DNA from: Monomorium pharaonis
Lineage: Eukaryota; Arthropoda; Insecta; Hymenoptera; Formicidae
Assembly (NCBI RefSeq): GCF_013373865.1
Contig: NC_050474.1
Coordinates: forward strand, 6,671,561-6,735,560
DNA length: 64,000 bases
Direction of reading: 5' to 3'
Part shown: piece by piece, positions 13,544 to 26,340 of the stretch
How positions within the stretch are numbered: the stretch's first letter is position 1
How the letters are laid out: every line of letters starts with the position of its first letter
Position numbers and translations under genes: made by a program
The notes under the pieces: generated by a model
Database searches by the model: none
Told to the model about the DNA's origin: nothing
What the model saw: only the letters and a program-made list of their open reading frames with translations

Positions 13544-16500
13544 TAAAGAGGAAACAAAATCGGGCGTCGCATTCACGAGATCAGACAGCGTAGCAACATT
13601 CAAGCGAACTATTTTTATAAAAATATTTTCTCATGTGAACTTCCCTGTTGTATGCTTCAAAAGTAGGTTTTTCTGAAAACATGATGACACTGCGCTTGTC
13701 ACGATAATTTGATTGGCCGCAATAAAAAAATGTAATGTAAAAGTTATATTTTATTACATACGAGTGAATGCAAAAGTTTTGATGAGTTTTTATTAGATGT
13801 TGTGGTTTTTCATTTGTCAAAAAACATTTAATTTACCAGCAAATTTTCCCAGTGAAATTCATGAGTGTGTATCCACAAAATTATGCGTATTGTCATCGTT
13901 ATCAGAGAGGCCGTCAGTAGCATGATTCATCTTTGATATTGAAATTACTTCTCCATTTCGGCTCTTCTTAAATTCCGCTTGAATTCCGACCGAGAGAGAT
14001 GGGTGGAATTAATAAGTTGCTATGACTGGTTCGTGCACTTTAATCGAGATATTAAGAACTATGCTTTATTTTTATTATTGTTCACACATTGCCTCAGATA
14101 ATTTGAAAAAATACTCTTATCTAGGATGAAGATAATTTCTATAATTTTAATAAAAAGAAGATAAAGCTATTTCTTTATCCAGACAATTATCTAGACTCTA
14201 GACAATTTCACATTGATAACGGTAAACATTGAATATATGTATAATATGTCGACATGTTTACCAATAGTGTAAGGAGGAAACATTGACTATAATATATTTG
14301 TGGAAGACCCATCAAAACTTTCGCACTCACCCACAGTTTTCACGTAATAAGTTTTATGCCCCGTATATGAAGCTTGCTTGAAAACTAGGAACGAGAATAA
14401 AAAGAATATGCCCTAATCTTATTTTAACTTCTAAAATTTTGTTTTCTATGCGTGAACAATGAGATAAACATGAAAGGCGGGCGCAAGGTATCGAGGAAAC
14501 TTCGTCTTCTATATACCGTAGTCAAAGCCAACTATGATTGATACGACGCATTTGTCTGACTCGTATGCGAGTCTGAATAACGCGCGTTCCTCACGCTGAC
14601 GCCGCGAGGGATGGGCCCGTGGTGAATGACGCTCGTCAGCCCGCTCTGTTCGTTTTTACGCATTTCTACTTCCGGAAAAAGCCGACCGCTGACATCGCCG
14701 ACCGAGCGCGATAAATTACCACGGGGACGACGAGTGCAAGCGCTCTCCGTGAATTTTCCTTATCAGAAACGCACGTGACCGAGTTTGCCCGAGTAACATC
14801 GGTATATCTTGAAAATTCTGAGAGAGAGAGAGAGTAGAGAAGGAGATATGGAAAGAGAGAACGAAGCAACATCCACAATGCTTCTCATGAAAACTACTTA
14901 TCAGATCTTAAAAATATCAGACACTTCTCCCCCGATAACTAGGTTTTTATCATATCGATATTTTATATCTGTTATTTAACTGGATGCTAGCATAAAATCG
15001 GTCATCTTACACTTACTAAAATGTTTATTTGCAGCGTCAAAGCACGTGTCACTCGTCGACGTTGAGAGGCTTAAATGGCACTCTGTTAACATGATGAAAA
15101 ATAATAGGTCTCTATTTTTACCGCATCAGTCGTTTTGAGCGCTTTCGAGAAATTCGTTGGCATGTTATACTGAATGTTGCGGCGATTGAGAATTTTCGGC
15201 ATACAGTAACCGTAATTTCGACGCGGTAAACATTTTCGGGATTATATAAATGCGAAAAGCGAGACAGATTAAAAGAATATATAAATTACGAAGAAGAAAC
15301 CTTATTTCATATTTTCTTTTTCTGGTAGAAATACGTCGGAACGTGTATATTCGGGGTTATTTTATTACCCGTATACAATGTACAAATATATTGCGTGTAC
15401 ACGGTCGGCTATAGAAATAATCGATTGCTCGTAATATTGGTTATTCCCGATAGTTTGCTGATACCGTGTGTGCAAATCCATTTAGCCTCCCGGCTATTCC
15501 GCGTGATCCAAATTTTTGCACCAAACATTTTTTTGCAATATACTGCGATTTTTTCCCCCTTTTTTTTTGTATCAGCAATTTCATATTCTGCAATTTGATC
15601 ATCACTATCATCGCTATGATTTAATGTATCGCGCGGATACTTTCAGAGCGCGTAAACCGCATATCACGTGTACGGTCGATCGTGTTGCCGGATGAATTTA
15701 TTAGCGTCGTTTATTAGGAGAAATTACGCGGTCGCGTTACGGCGAACGAAATTGAAATACTTCTGTCCGAAAGTGCAACGCGCGAAATTATCTGGGCGAA
15801 CCGAGTTCAGTCAATGATAAGTAATTATCAGCGCCGCGGCTCTCCCGACGGGCCGCGCGAATTTTTCCGCGCTCTGTGATTTATTCAGGATAATGAGTCG
15901 GCACGCCGAGGTATAAATGCGAGATGGCTCAGATCGGAGTCGGGATTGCGTATTAACGTTTTTTAACAATTTTTCCAACACCGCTCGCGGCGTTTATACT
16001 CGGCCGGCATAAATAACGGATATAATAGCTCGCAATAACGCCCGTCGGTCGGTGTGCTAAAAAGGCATAATTTACGATAAAAAGTGCGATCGCGCCGGAA
16101 TATCACTGTGAATATCGATTTTATAATGCAGAATGAGCCGAGCGTCGCACGAACGAGTAGAGCGAAGCGGCGGGGATAAGACTGCTTATTAAGAATTTAT
16201 CCTGAACACTTTTTACTCCCGCCTTTCAGTTCAACATGTCTAAAGATGAATATTAAAAAGTTCCGTGAGAAAATCCCCCTCAGTCGCGTCCCATCGTCGG
16301 CGAATCTCTGCCGGGGGGGATGATTGATTCCAGAGGAATCTATCAAATCATCTGTCGGGTAGTTCGAATAACAATTAAATAATTCAGATGGATGAAGAAA
16401 AGGGGGACCTCTCTGTTAGCAATCGATATTTCTATTCGCGTAATATAAACGGTTTCATCTCATTGTCATTTTTTATTACAGGTACTTAAGAATATTAATC

Positions 16501-17206
16501 CCCGATGTGCAAATATCCGATTGCATTCGATTTTTTTTTTAAATTTGCCGTTCGGTCGACGTTGTATTTCCATTTATTGCTTGCAGGCGGGGCAATTCCT
16601 GGGAGATCCGGAGCAATCGTTTTACGCGCAAAGGGAAATTACGAGCGCGCAAACAACGCGCTTGATTTAATTGCATACGTTAGCCGCCTCGATCGCGATA
16701 CTTTTTCCGCTCCGCAATTACGGCGGGAGGGGGGGGGGGAAGGAAAAATTGCCGGGCGAGTAAGAATGGAGCGGGGAGGGAGTGCAACAAGACGGAGAAA
16801 GAGCGGAGCAGCGCTTTTCCGCGATATCCGCGCGCGGTCGGATAGCACCCCACGCGCGTGCTGTAACTTTCTGAATTATTGCCGGCGATTTGTTTGCCCT
16901 CCCGGACACCCTCGCCCGCGAGGGAGAACCCCACGCGGATTAATCGGCCGAAGTGTCGCGGATCAACGATTAATTATAGACGCTAAACCGAAGAGAAATA
17001 GCGGGTCGTTTGAAAATTTAGGTCGTATCCCCGAGAGCAAGGCCGATTTGCAAGGAAGCGCGTTTGGCGCGATCGATTCCATTTATTTGAAATATACGTA
17101 CATATCTGCTAGATTAATTAAATCAAACTGACTGAAATATATATATATATAACCGAACACAAAATCGCGCAGGACAAGTACAAAGACCGATTTGTTTGAT
17201 GTGCAG
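13544..17206. other. non-coding DNA before MYLIP exon A
   Basis: No supported gene. AT-rich to about 15.6 kb, then mixed GC-rich DNA. The longest frame (16505-17131, + strand) is Arg/Ser-rich with no recognisable domain and ends just before the real exon; it is not supported. Part of a dispersed repeat lies at 14164-14232. Confidence 0.6.
14164..14232. repeat. dispersed repeat, copy 1 (partner at 57115-57175)
   Basis: AAGCTATTTCTTT at 14164 starts a 31-base block that matches 57115-57145 with four mismatches. A second shared patch, AACG..AAACATTG, follows in both copies. The two copies lie 43 kb apart, so this is an interspersed repeat rather than local duplication. Confidence 0.5.
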
Positions 17207-17403
17207 GCCTGCGACTGCCTGGGGATCAGCAAGGAGTGCGATTACTTCGGGCTGAAGTACCAAAACGCGAAGGGCGAGGAGCTCTGGCTGAACCTGAGGA
17301 ACCCCATAGAACGACAGACCGGCGGTGGCGTGGCGCCTTTAAGATTCGCTCTGAGGGTTAAGTTTTGGGTGCCGCCTCACCTGTTGCTGCAGGAGGCCAC
17401 CAG
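17207..17403 (+). CDS. MYLIP: MYLIP exon A: FERM F1 lobe
   Basis: Encodes about 65 residues from ACDCLGISKECDYFGLKY to LRVKFWVPPHLLLQEAT, closely matching the F1 lobe of MYLIP. The acceptor is gtgcag ending at 17206 and the donor is CAG|gtaagg at 17404. The exon leaves two bases (AG) of an Arg codon, which the next exon completes. The acceptor has a poor pyrimidine tract. Another AG at 17171-17172 would add about 11 residues not resembling the family, so 17207 is preferred. The preceding exon with the initiator Met was not found between 1 and 17206. Confidence 0.9.
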
Positions 17404-19144
17404 GTAAGGAAAATTAATCGGCGCGAGCCGCGCCATTGTTTGTCCAAATATATTTGGCGCGACGGACCGAGCGGATGCAGACCTTTTAATCTTTTAGGAG
17501 CAATCTCTCTTTAAATAGACCTTTAGCGACGTTGATACGTCAATTATAACTAAGACTTATACAGCGAAAGATATCAGTTCTGCTGCTAAGAGAAGTGATT
17601 ACTCAGTTTGCCTTTTTTCTTTTTTAAATAACTATTAACAAAGAATTTTCTTGATCTTAAAAAAATTTATTATTATGTACTAAAGAAGTGTGAATTTATA
17701 CTCTTTTGAAGAATATTATAAAATTGTATCGAAGAAAAATTAGAATAATAAGCAAATCGAATTTTGATTTTAACTTTATATTCTTAATTGAAGTATTAAA
17801 TTACTAGAATTCAGAGTATATTGAAAAACTTTAGTACTTTTGATAAATATATATAATAAATATGTAGACTTGTAGATATATAAAATTAAGAAATATTTGA
17901 ATTATTAATACTTCTTTAATTAAATTATTTTTCTGTATGCGTACATACTAAAATTTATTTTGGTAAATATTGCTCATTTCAACCAAATAAATACATTTAA
18001 GGACTATCATTAAAAGAAATATCTTTGCAAATACAACCGTTATTTAAAGGAAATAAACTGAAATTGAGTAATTGTTTTTCTTAGCACGAGAATGATATTT
18101 TTCTGCGTGCATAAAGCGTTGGAGGTATCAATTAACGTAATGTAAACATCGTTAAAAATTTCTCCTTGAATTCAGCCGAACATTTTAATCAACACTGCTT
18201 TTAACCTTGGTCTATTTTTGTATGATTAAAATCTAACGACATGATAATTTAGTAAAGCTTCCATTTCACGTTCATGACGCCCTCCTCTGTCTATGGACGA
18301 GGGTTTGAAAGGGATCTACACGTAATCTCGTAAACTCCCAAGGCGGTCGCAATGTTCGTCCTCCCTCGGCAGCCCGGGAGATTGAGGTAGATGGATAGTT
18401 TACACGCTCGACAGACAAGCAATCCTCCGCCGATTGATTGGTCGCCGTCGATGTCAAGCAGAAGCTTATTTCGGGGATTACCGCGCGACATTGTCCATAG
18501 TTAAATTAGACATCGATGATCCCTAACGGGATCATGATGATTACACAATAAGATTCATCTGGAATGCTCTTAATCACCCTCAGTGGAGACCTCTTAATCC
18601 GAGTGTCTCTCGCCGTCTTTCTTTTTCCACAATAAATTCCCAGTATCGGTAACTGGAAGTAGTTAAGACCAATAGCCCTTTTGCTATTCCGTCGCCGCTT
18701 TAATTACGGGACATTTGCATTGTCTTCGAGCCTTCTCCGTACCATCGGCCGGACCTCTTTGCGCCCTTTATCGATCTTCGAAGGTTTAATACTTCGAGGG
18801 TGGTTTTTAAAATTCAGTCGAAGTTCCACTTCTGTAATGCTGTCCGTTGCGTGCGAACCTCGTTAATGCGATATGAACTCGACTATGATATTGCGTTCTG
18901 TGTGTTTGTGGTGATGTGTAATAAATCCCACGGGAGAGTAAGAGAGAGAGAGAGAGAGAGAGAGCCGTCCGATTGCATTTTAAAATCAGCATCCGGCACC
19001 GTGAACTGCGGAATGAGAGAAACTGCCTCCGGGAAATATATATACACATCGCCGGATGCTCGGCGGCCGGGAAGTATAGGAACGCTCGTTTTGTTTGAAG
19101 TTCTGATTGGCTCGTTACCGCGGTGCGACGTCGCGTATTCAAAG

Positions 19145-19211
<67 letters not shown>

Positions 19212-19292
19212 CTCGCAAACTCCCCGCCGCAGTTGCGAATTGCGTCCGCCGTAATCCGACGAGCGGATGCACTCGTGCGAATGCAACGGCAG

Positions 19293-19363
<71 letters not shown>

Positions 19364-22300
19364 GGTGGCCCTCGTTCGAATTGAAAATCGTTCTTCGTAA
19401 ATCGGTTCCTTTTCGGAGGGAAAACTAGGAGAGCAAGAACGCGAGATGGGGGAAAAAAAGGATAATGAGAGAGAAAGAGAAAGAGAGGGAGTGTGTTCGT
19501 GCAATCAGTCGGATTCCTCGGGCGCGATCCATCGATTCTCGAGCGAGCACGTACGAAATTGCATGCTGGCGTCGCTGTGGGAGTACCGATTGTATCTGAC
19601 AATACCGCGTCGTCGGATATGTTTCGCGCGTGAGTGCGCGGCGGAAGCGCGAGGCCGCGCGGTAAATAATGTTATGCACGGCGCGGATGCGATTTATTTT
19701 GCGTTATTCGCGGCATTTGTATCAGCGCCGATACGTGACGTCTCCGCGACGACGACGACGACGGCGGCGAGCGTGCCGCAACGCTGATCGCCGCGTCGCG
19801 AGATTGGATTGCGCCGGTGGAGAGCAAGGAATATTTGGGGAGAGCTTTTCTCCCCGGAATTTTCTTAGCTTGGATTCTTAGCGTTGAGAATGCGAGAAAC
19901 TCTGAAAGATCTAGTGGAAAAGAAGATTGTTTAACCCGTGAACAGTCACATAAGATGTTTTTTTACACTTTAGCGTCGGAAAGATAAAGCTCACGTTGCA
20001 GCAAAGCTTTCTGCTCATTCAAAATTTATACGTACTTCTCATTCGAAGATTTTGAGACCTAATTTGTAAAATAGGGGCAAGTTATGATTTATATGTTTAC
20101 GGCATGTTTTGATTATTGAAACTGTGTTATAGAAAACACCCCCAGTAAAGTTTATATAAATTCAAAATGAAATTTGTTTTTTAATGAGATTTGAATTAAA
20201 CATGTAAGCTGTTAATATCTTTATGTTTATACAAGGAAGATTATATCATGCTTCTGTAAACGTTTATTGAAAAATATTTTGTATAATTGTTATGTTTATA
20301 TAACATAATAAGCAAATGTATAATGTAAATGAAACATTTTTTTATAATTTTGAAAGAACAAGTACAGTATAAATAACTTCATATAACAATTTAGTTTTAT
20401 CTTAAATCATTATCAAATTATATTGTATGTTCTGTTTTTTTGCAACTATTTTTTTTGAACTCTTAAGTGTTTAATCTCAACAAAAATTAATAATATTAAA
20501 TCGTTTTATTAATTATTAATATGCGCTTTTTCAAAAATTATTAAAAATGTTTTATTAAAATATAAATTTAATAAATATTATTATAAAGCATTTTTAATAA
20601 AAATAAAAGTAAACATTTACAAAAACATAGTATGAACTTTTTTATTTTTAAAAAATTATATTATAAGCTGCTTAATGTACTCCTTTCGTTTGTTCAATTT
20701 TTTTCTTTTTTAAAGAAATATTGATTAATATAAATCTACATACATGTCTTTAGATATTAATAAATTATACAATTATTGATTTCTCTATCGGAACATTCCT
20801 CCCTTTCATGATTAAGCTAAAAGTCGCTCTACCATTCGCAAGTTCTCAGAATTTTTCGTGGTTCTTGAGGTGAAAAGATTCCCGAAGCGACAGCGTCCGC
20901 GCTCGTGTCGGAAGTTTCCAGCGAATCGACGCAATTAAATGTAGCCCGCGTCGATTGTAATTAGCAGCGACTCGCAGATTTCAACGGATTGAAACGTAAT
21001 TTCAATTTAATCGCGGTTGCTCGAATTATACCGCGTAGAGAGGGCTGAATGCACGAAGAGTAATGCGTCCGGCGTGCGAATTAATTCGTCACCGGTAACG
21101 CTATACGTTGCTGTTGTAATTACGCCAGCTGGCATGACGAACTCTCGCGCTGTCCAGCAATATGTAATCCGTTAGATTTACAACGAATCCATCCCTGCGT
21201 GAAAAAGACGTGACGGTTAGTCTGGGCAATTACTGCGAAATATTTACGATAGAAATTACATTCTTTAAATTTTAATTAAGGAAAAGTGGACTAACTTTTG
21301 TTAGATAAAAACAATTTATACATCTATAACTGTGAGAATTGATTGATGTTGAATAGTATTAATGTTTTATGTTATAAATTAACGATTTTAAGATAATGAA
21401 TTTAATCTTTGCAACGTCCGAGCGTTAATATTTAAGATACTTAATTATTGCAAACAAAATTAATCATAAACGACATTAGGGATCTAGAATCACTTTTACA
21501 AATATTTAATATAAATATTTAATATAAATATTGTATACTTTCTCGTTAATATAAAGAAATTAATATTTATTTAATAAATAATCGTCCGCTAATTTAATTT
21601 TTTAATCCCTTTCTCGAAGAAACCAACTGATTGATTTCAACAATGTAGGAAAACAATTCAAACATCACTTACTTTTATAAATCTTCTTTGTAAAAACGCT
21701 CTAGTGATCTAAAAGATGATAGTTTGATGAATATGATGGATGAGGGAGTACTTCCCATTCCTAATTCTCTCATTTTATGTTTATTTTATTATATTATTTA
21801 TTTTAATATGTTACATTATAAGAATTAAAGTCAATTAGCTTCTTTGAGAAAAGAAGTAAAAAAATTAAGAAATAAGTATACGATCATCATAAAAAATCAA
21901 TGGCGATCATATTGGATAAATAATACTGGAACACTATAATTATTTGTAAAAACGACCTTACTTTCTGGCTCCCTATAGTAGCCAAATTTTGCTTAATTAA
22001 GGAAGTACTCTTTTACCCAAATACACGCGAGCGGGATTTTACGCCTAGTCTGATTACGCCTCGTCGAAAAAGCCGATTTCACGAGCTCCTCTCGGAGCCT
22101 CTTAATCCACGAGCGCATCGACATCCCTTTTCGCTGTGTGTCTTTTGACGTTGCCGAGTCGAATTAAATCCAACCGGGAGACTCGTCTCTCGCAAGTTAA
22201 CATTACGCTTTCAGGTGCGATTGGCGCGCGAAACTTTCCGATATCGTATCGTCAATATCATCATTACTCAACGCGGTGGATTATTTTATCAAAAGCCGAA

Positions 22301-24253
22301 CACGTTATTTCAGTTATATGAGGGTTTTTAGCTGAGGTTGGCGAATCGCAATTAATCTTTCGGCGCTTCATAGTATACAGACACATAAGCGAATTAATCT
22401 CTAACAAAATTACGACATTACCACGTCGCGCTTATTTTCCACTTCGGGGCGGGATATCTCGGAGGGCCGTGTGTATATTCGGCGGTAAAATCCGTAGGGT
22501 ACGGAACAAAAGGGTTTGTCTCGGGTCTGCCACATAAGATACCACTAAAATTAATCCCGACGTGGGTCAGATTTAATTGCGTTACACCGTGCCGTTTACG
22601 GCGGGTCTTTTCGAGAAAGGGCCGCGAGAGAATGGCCGCGTCAAGGCTCTGGATTTTGCAGAACGATGTTAGAGATATTTAATCTGTGGGTGACATTAAT
22701 CTTACACTGTTACTCATATTTTTCTGGCGTTAACGGTACTCGGGAAAAATTTGCACACGAACGTTTTAAAAAGAATGTTTTAAATACTTTTATGTCTGCA
22801 CTATAAGTTGCAAAGTTAAATTGTTTTAACGTAAAATAAATAAAATTTAATATTTGACAATTTCATTTTAATTCTGGCCCTAATCAAAATTTTTAGATCG
22901 CAATTGTTATATAATAAAAAGAGTGTCTCGAAAATCTAGTCAAAAATTGAAAATGGAGATAAAGAAGTAAATAATAATCTTTTTATTAATACTTATTTAA
23001 TTAATTAATTGATATAACTACATGTCAATTTATTTTCAAAATTATATTTCAACAGATTTTTATTTTTATTATTAGTTTATACGTAACTTCAGTCTTCTAA
23101 CTACTGGTCAGAGGAATTATTACATCAATTATTTAAAGTTGTTAAAATAGCTTTTTTGTATTTCTTTATTCTCTTTATCATATTAAATAGCTTTTTAATC
23201 TATAAAAGCAAGTTTACTCGCATATTAATATATTATTTTGTAAAAAGTTATATTAACATTACGAGTATTCACTCACACAACTTTTGAAATCGTAGGATAT
23301 TAAAAATAGTATAGATCTGTCTATCTATAACTACAAATATACTAAAGAGGAAAATAGATGAATGTACTAGCAAGTGGCTAATTTTGCTACCTAATTTCTA
23401 AATACTTAAATTAAAAATATTTTACTTTTGCCTCACAGTATGATTGTTTTTAACGACAAAGAAGTATTGACTATCATATTATTTACGATTTTCTGAAATC
23501 AGCTGTTCACAGTTTTTTTTTTTTTAGCAATATTGCGATAAATTTGAGGTTTGTGATATTTTCACCGACGGCTGCCACTTTCTGTAGAAATATGAAGAAA
23601 ATCGCAAATATTCGTAAAAATATAAAACGTGCACAAAAGGAGAACGATGATTTTTTTTTTACTCAGAATGCAACGTACTTCATCATCATATTTTATCATA
23701 GGATATAAATCACGGGGTATCACGTTAATTATTTGATGCCGTCGACTTCGCCTGTGATTTATCGATTTGCATTTTTATCCGTTCACAAAAACACGATTCT
23801 CCGATCGCAAATTCGGGCCTCTGTCCGACGTGGTAGCTTCATACCGGCGCTCGGGTTTGATTTATCGCCGATCTGCATTTCGTTTGCAACGACGTCATGA
23901 CTTTCCCGTCACACTCCGCCCGTAAATTTCGGGAAGATATACGAACGCGAAGTGACACTCCTCGCCATTATCGCATCGCGGTGTGATCGATGATTAAAAA
24001 TACAGAGCATTGAAAATTGTCGCATCCATATTTTACCGACGTCACAGCGAAAATTAACGGACTGCGCAATTAATTTTGTAACAATAATTTGTTGAGAAAT
24101 TTCAATGAACGCCGTCTCAGTCTATCCGTCGAGTTTATGCTACGAGTAGATTGAGGAGCGAAACTCCATCGCTCCGTTCTTATTAATTCGCATTGCACTT
24201 TCCGCATTAGCGAAATGTCGCCGGCAGGATCGTCTATCATACGTCGCGACGAT

Positions 24254-24291
<38 letters not shown>

Positions 24292-26304
24292 TATCGCAGA
24301 CACCCATTTCTTCCGACCGCGAAGTCGCGACGTTGATAAAGACAAAGTGTTTCCGTATCCGAGGCGGTCGGGACTCACAGTTAATCTGCAGAATTACAAC
24401 AGCAACTTCTCATAAGAATACCATAACGTCGCGAGAGTCGTCCGTCATTTTCCTTCGACCTCCAAAGATCCCGAAGATTTGCGTTTAAGGGAGGAAAAAT
24501 TCGCAAGAACGCGAGGATTACGACCTCTTTTTTTTTTGCGTTGAGACTACTATTTCTGAATTCAAGTCTACGGAACAGAGTAATTTATGTTTGTCGCAAA
24601 TATTATGAACGGATATACGGGATTTCCTCGAGCAAACTATTATTCCATAAATTATTATTTACTCGTAATATATTCGGAAATTATTACGTGAATACCAATT
24701 GAGAAATTACAATTGTAAAGAATAACATGAATGTTAATTGCAATTGCTATTAACATTTCTATGTAATGCAAATGTAACTATTCGATATGCATATGTGGTA
24801 TTTATATAAATTTACATAAATCTTGATTTGCGCGCGCAGAAACGCGAAGAAATTATGTTATAATTTTACATATTTCTATATTTAGTTCCGTTTTACCCTT
24901 TTTTAGAATTTTGTTTTTTAACTAAAGTCTATAAAACATTTTGATCTAGAACATAGATGCTCACAAATTTTTACGATTAACGAGACTACTACACATTAAA
25001 CAATATTATCAAGAAAAACGATTAGCTTTACTTTTTTTCTTCTAGTAACAGTTATCAAAGAATTTTTTTTATAATTGTTTTAAAATATGCTTCTTGCAAA
25101 TTTTAGTTTATTTTTAATTCATTATATAATATGAAAAAAGAAAATAATGTATATTCTTTTAAAAAATATTATGAACTTGTATCGGGAAGAAACGTGAAAA
25201 TAAATAAATCAAATTTTTGTAATAAATTTTACGCTTATAATGAACTTATGATTGATTTGCTGATGTACGAACTTAAAAAAATGTTTGAAATATAAATAAT
25301 ATTTACTTAATTTATGCATTTTCAGATACATATACACGAATTTTTAGTTATACACAAAATTTTTTCTTTTATACCAAGGCTTTTAACTCATTTCTATACA
25401 GTATTGTTCTTTTATGTTACCCCGAGTTGAAACTATACCTGTTTTATATGTAGAAAGTACAACTTTTATATAAAGCAAATGTTGTCACAAGTCGAGGCCA
25501 GACATTTCAATAACAAAATATTTAATTAAAAAATTAATTTTTAATATAAAATTCTTGATTTTTACCCGTTTTATTATTTATACTTTAATTATGGAAAGAA
25601 ATTTATAATTTTATATAATTAATTAAATGACTATTTTGTGTAAAATAATATTGCGTTTAATCGGTAAAATAGACCTGTCGCGAGCATTCACTTTAAAAGC
25701 CTGTGTATGTAATGATATAAAATATTCAATGAAATGTTAAGAACTCTCAAAAAATCAAACGATAATACTAGTAAGAATAAACGGCGCGATTAATTAATCA
25801 AACAAAAATAAAGAATATAAAAATTAATAATTTTATTGATCACAAAGACGAACGTTTCATTTAGAGCCGATTATTTATTCATCAGCGAACAATAAGTTTT
25901 TTAAAATAATTCTCCTGAATCTTATATTATTGTGTCACTTTTCGGGTTGCAAAATCTGGAGTAAGCATCCAGCAAACGAAAGAGGAGAGTAATTATTTTC
26001 TATGACATGAAAAATGACGGTTAGAGATCAAAAACAAAAGTATAACCACTCATCATTTATTCTCACTACAGCCAATGTTATCGTTTGAAATATCAAAAAC
26101 AACACTAAAGTTGACAGAATAACACCAGTCCGCGATTACATGTTTTAGCGTGATAGTAAAAAAAAAAGTTTGCGTCCCAAAGGTTAAACAAACATTTCCG
26201 TAACGGTAATAAACGGAACAAAATGAAATATATATGTGTCGCGCTTTCGCTCGCCCAGATACAGAAAAACCGATGAGCGGAAAACGCGCGGGCAGGAAAC
26301 AGCC

Positions 26305-26340
<36 letters not shown>

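Noticed and set aside
15072..15092. miR-263-like seed (AATGGCACT)
   Set aside because: Only the seed matches and no pairing arm is visible.
16505..17131. 208-codon frame just before MYLIP exon A
   Set aside because: No similarity to the MYLIP N-terminus or any family I know; includes a poly-G tract and a T run. Not the missing first exon.
18800..19602. Open frames of up to 239 codons on both strands across 18.8-19.6 kb
   Set aside because: They are translations of (AG)n arrays (Arg-Glu or Ser-Leu repeats) plus flanking DNA; they overlap in many frames and show no domain.
24188..24212. miR-92-like seed (ATTGCACTT)
   Set aside because: No complementary arm within 100 bases on either side, so no hairpin.
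26306..26338. Poly-T run as the tail of a minus-strand retroposed gene
   Set aside because: No coding or SINE-like body is attached and no target-site duplication could be seen.
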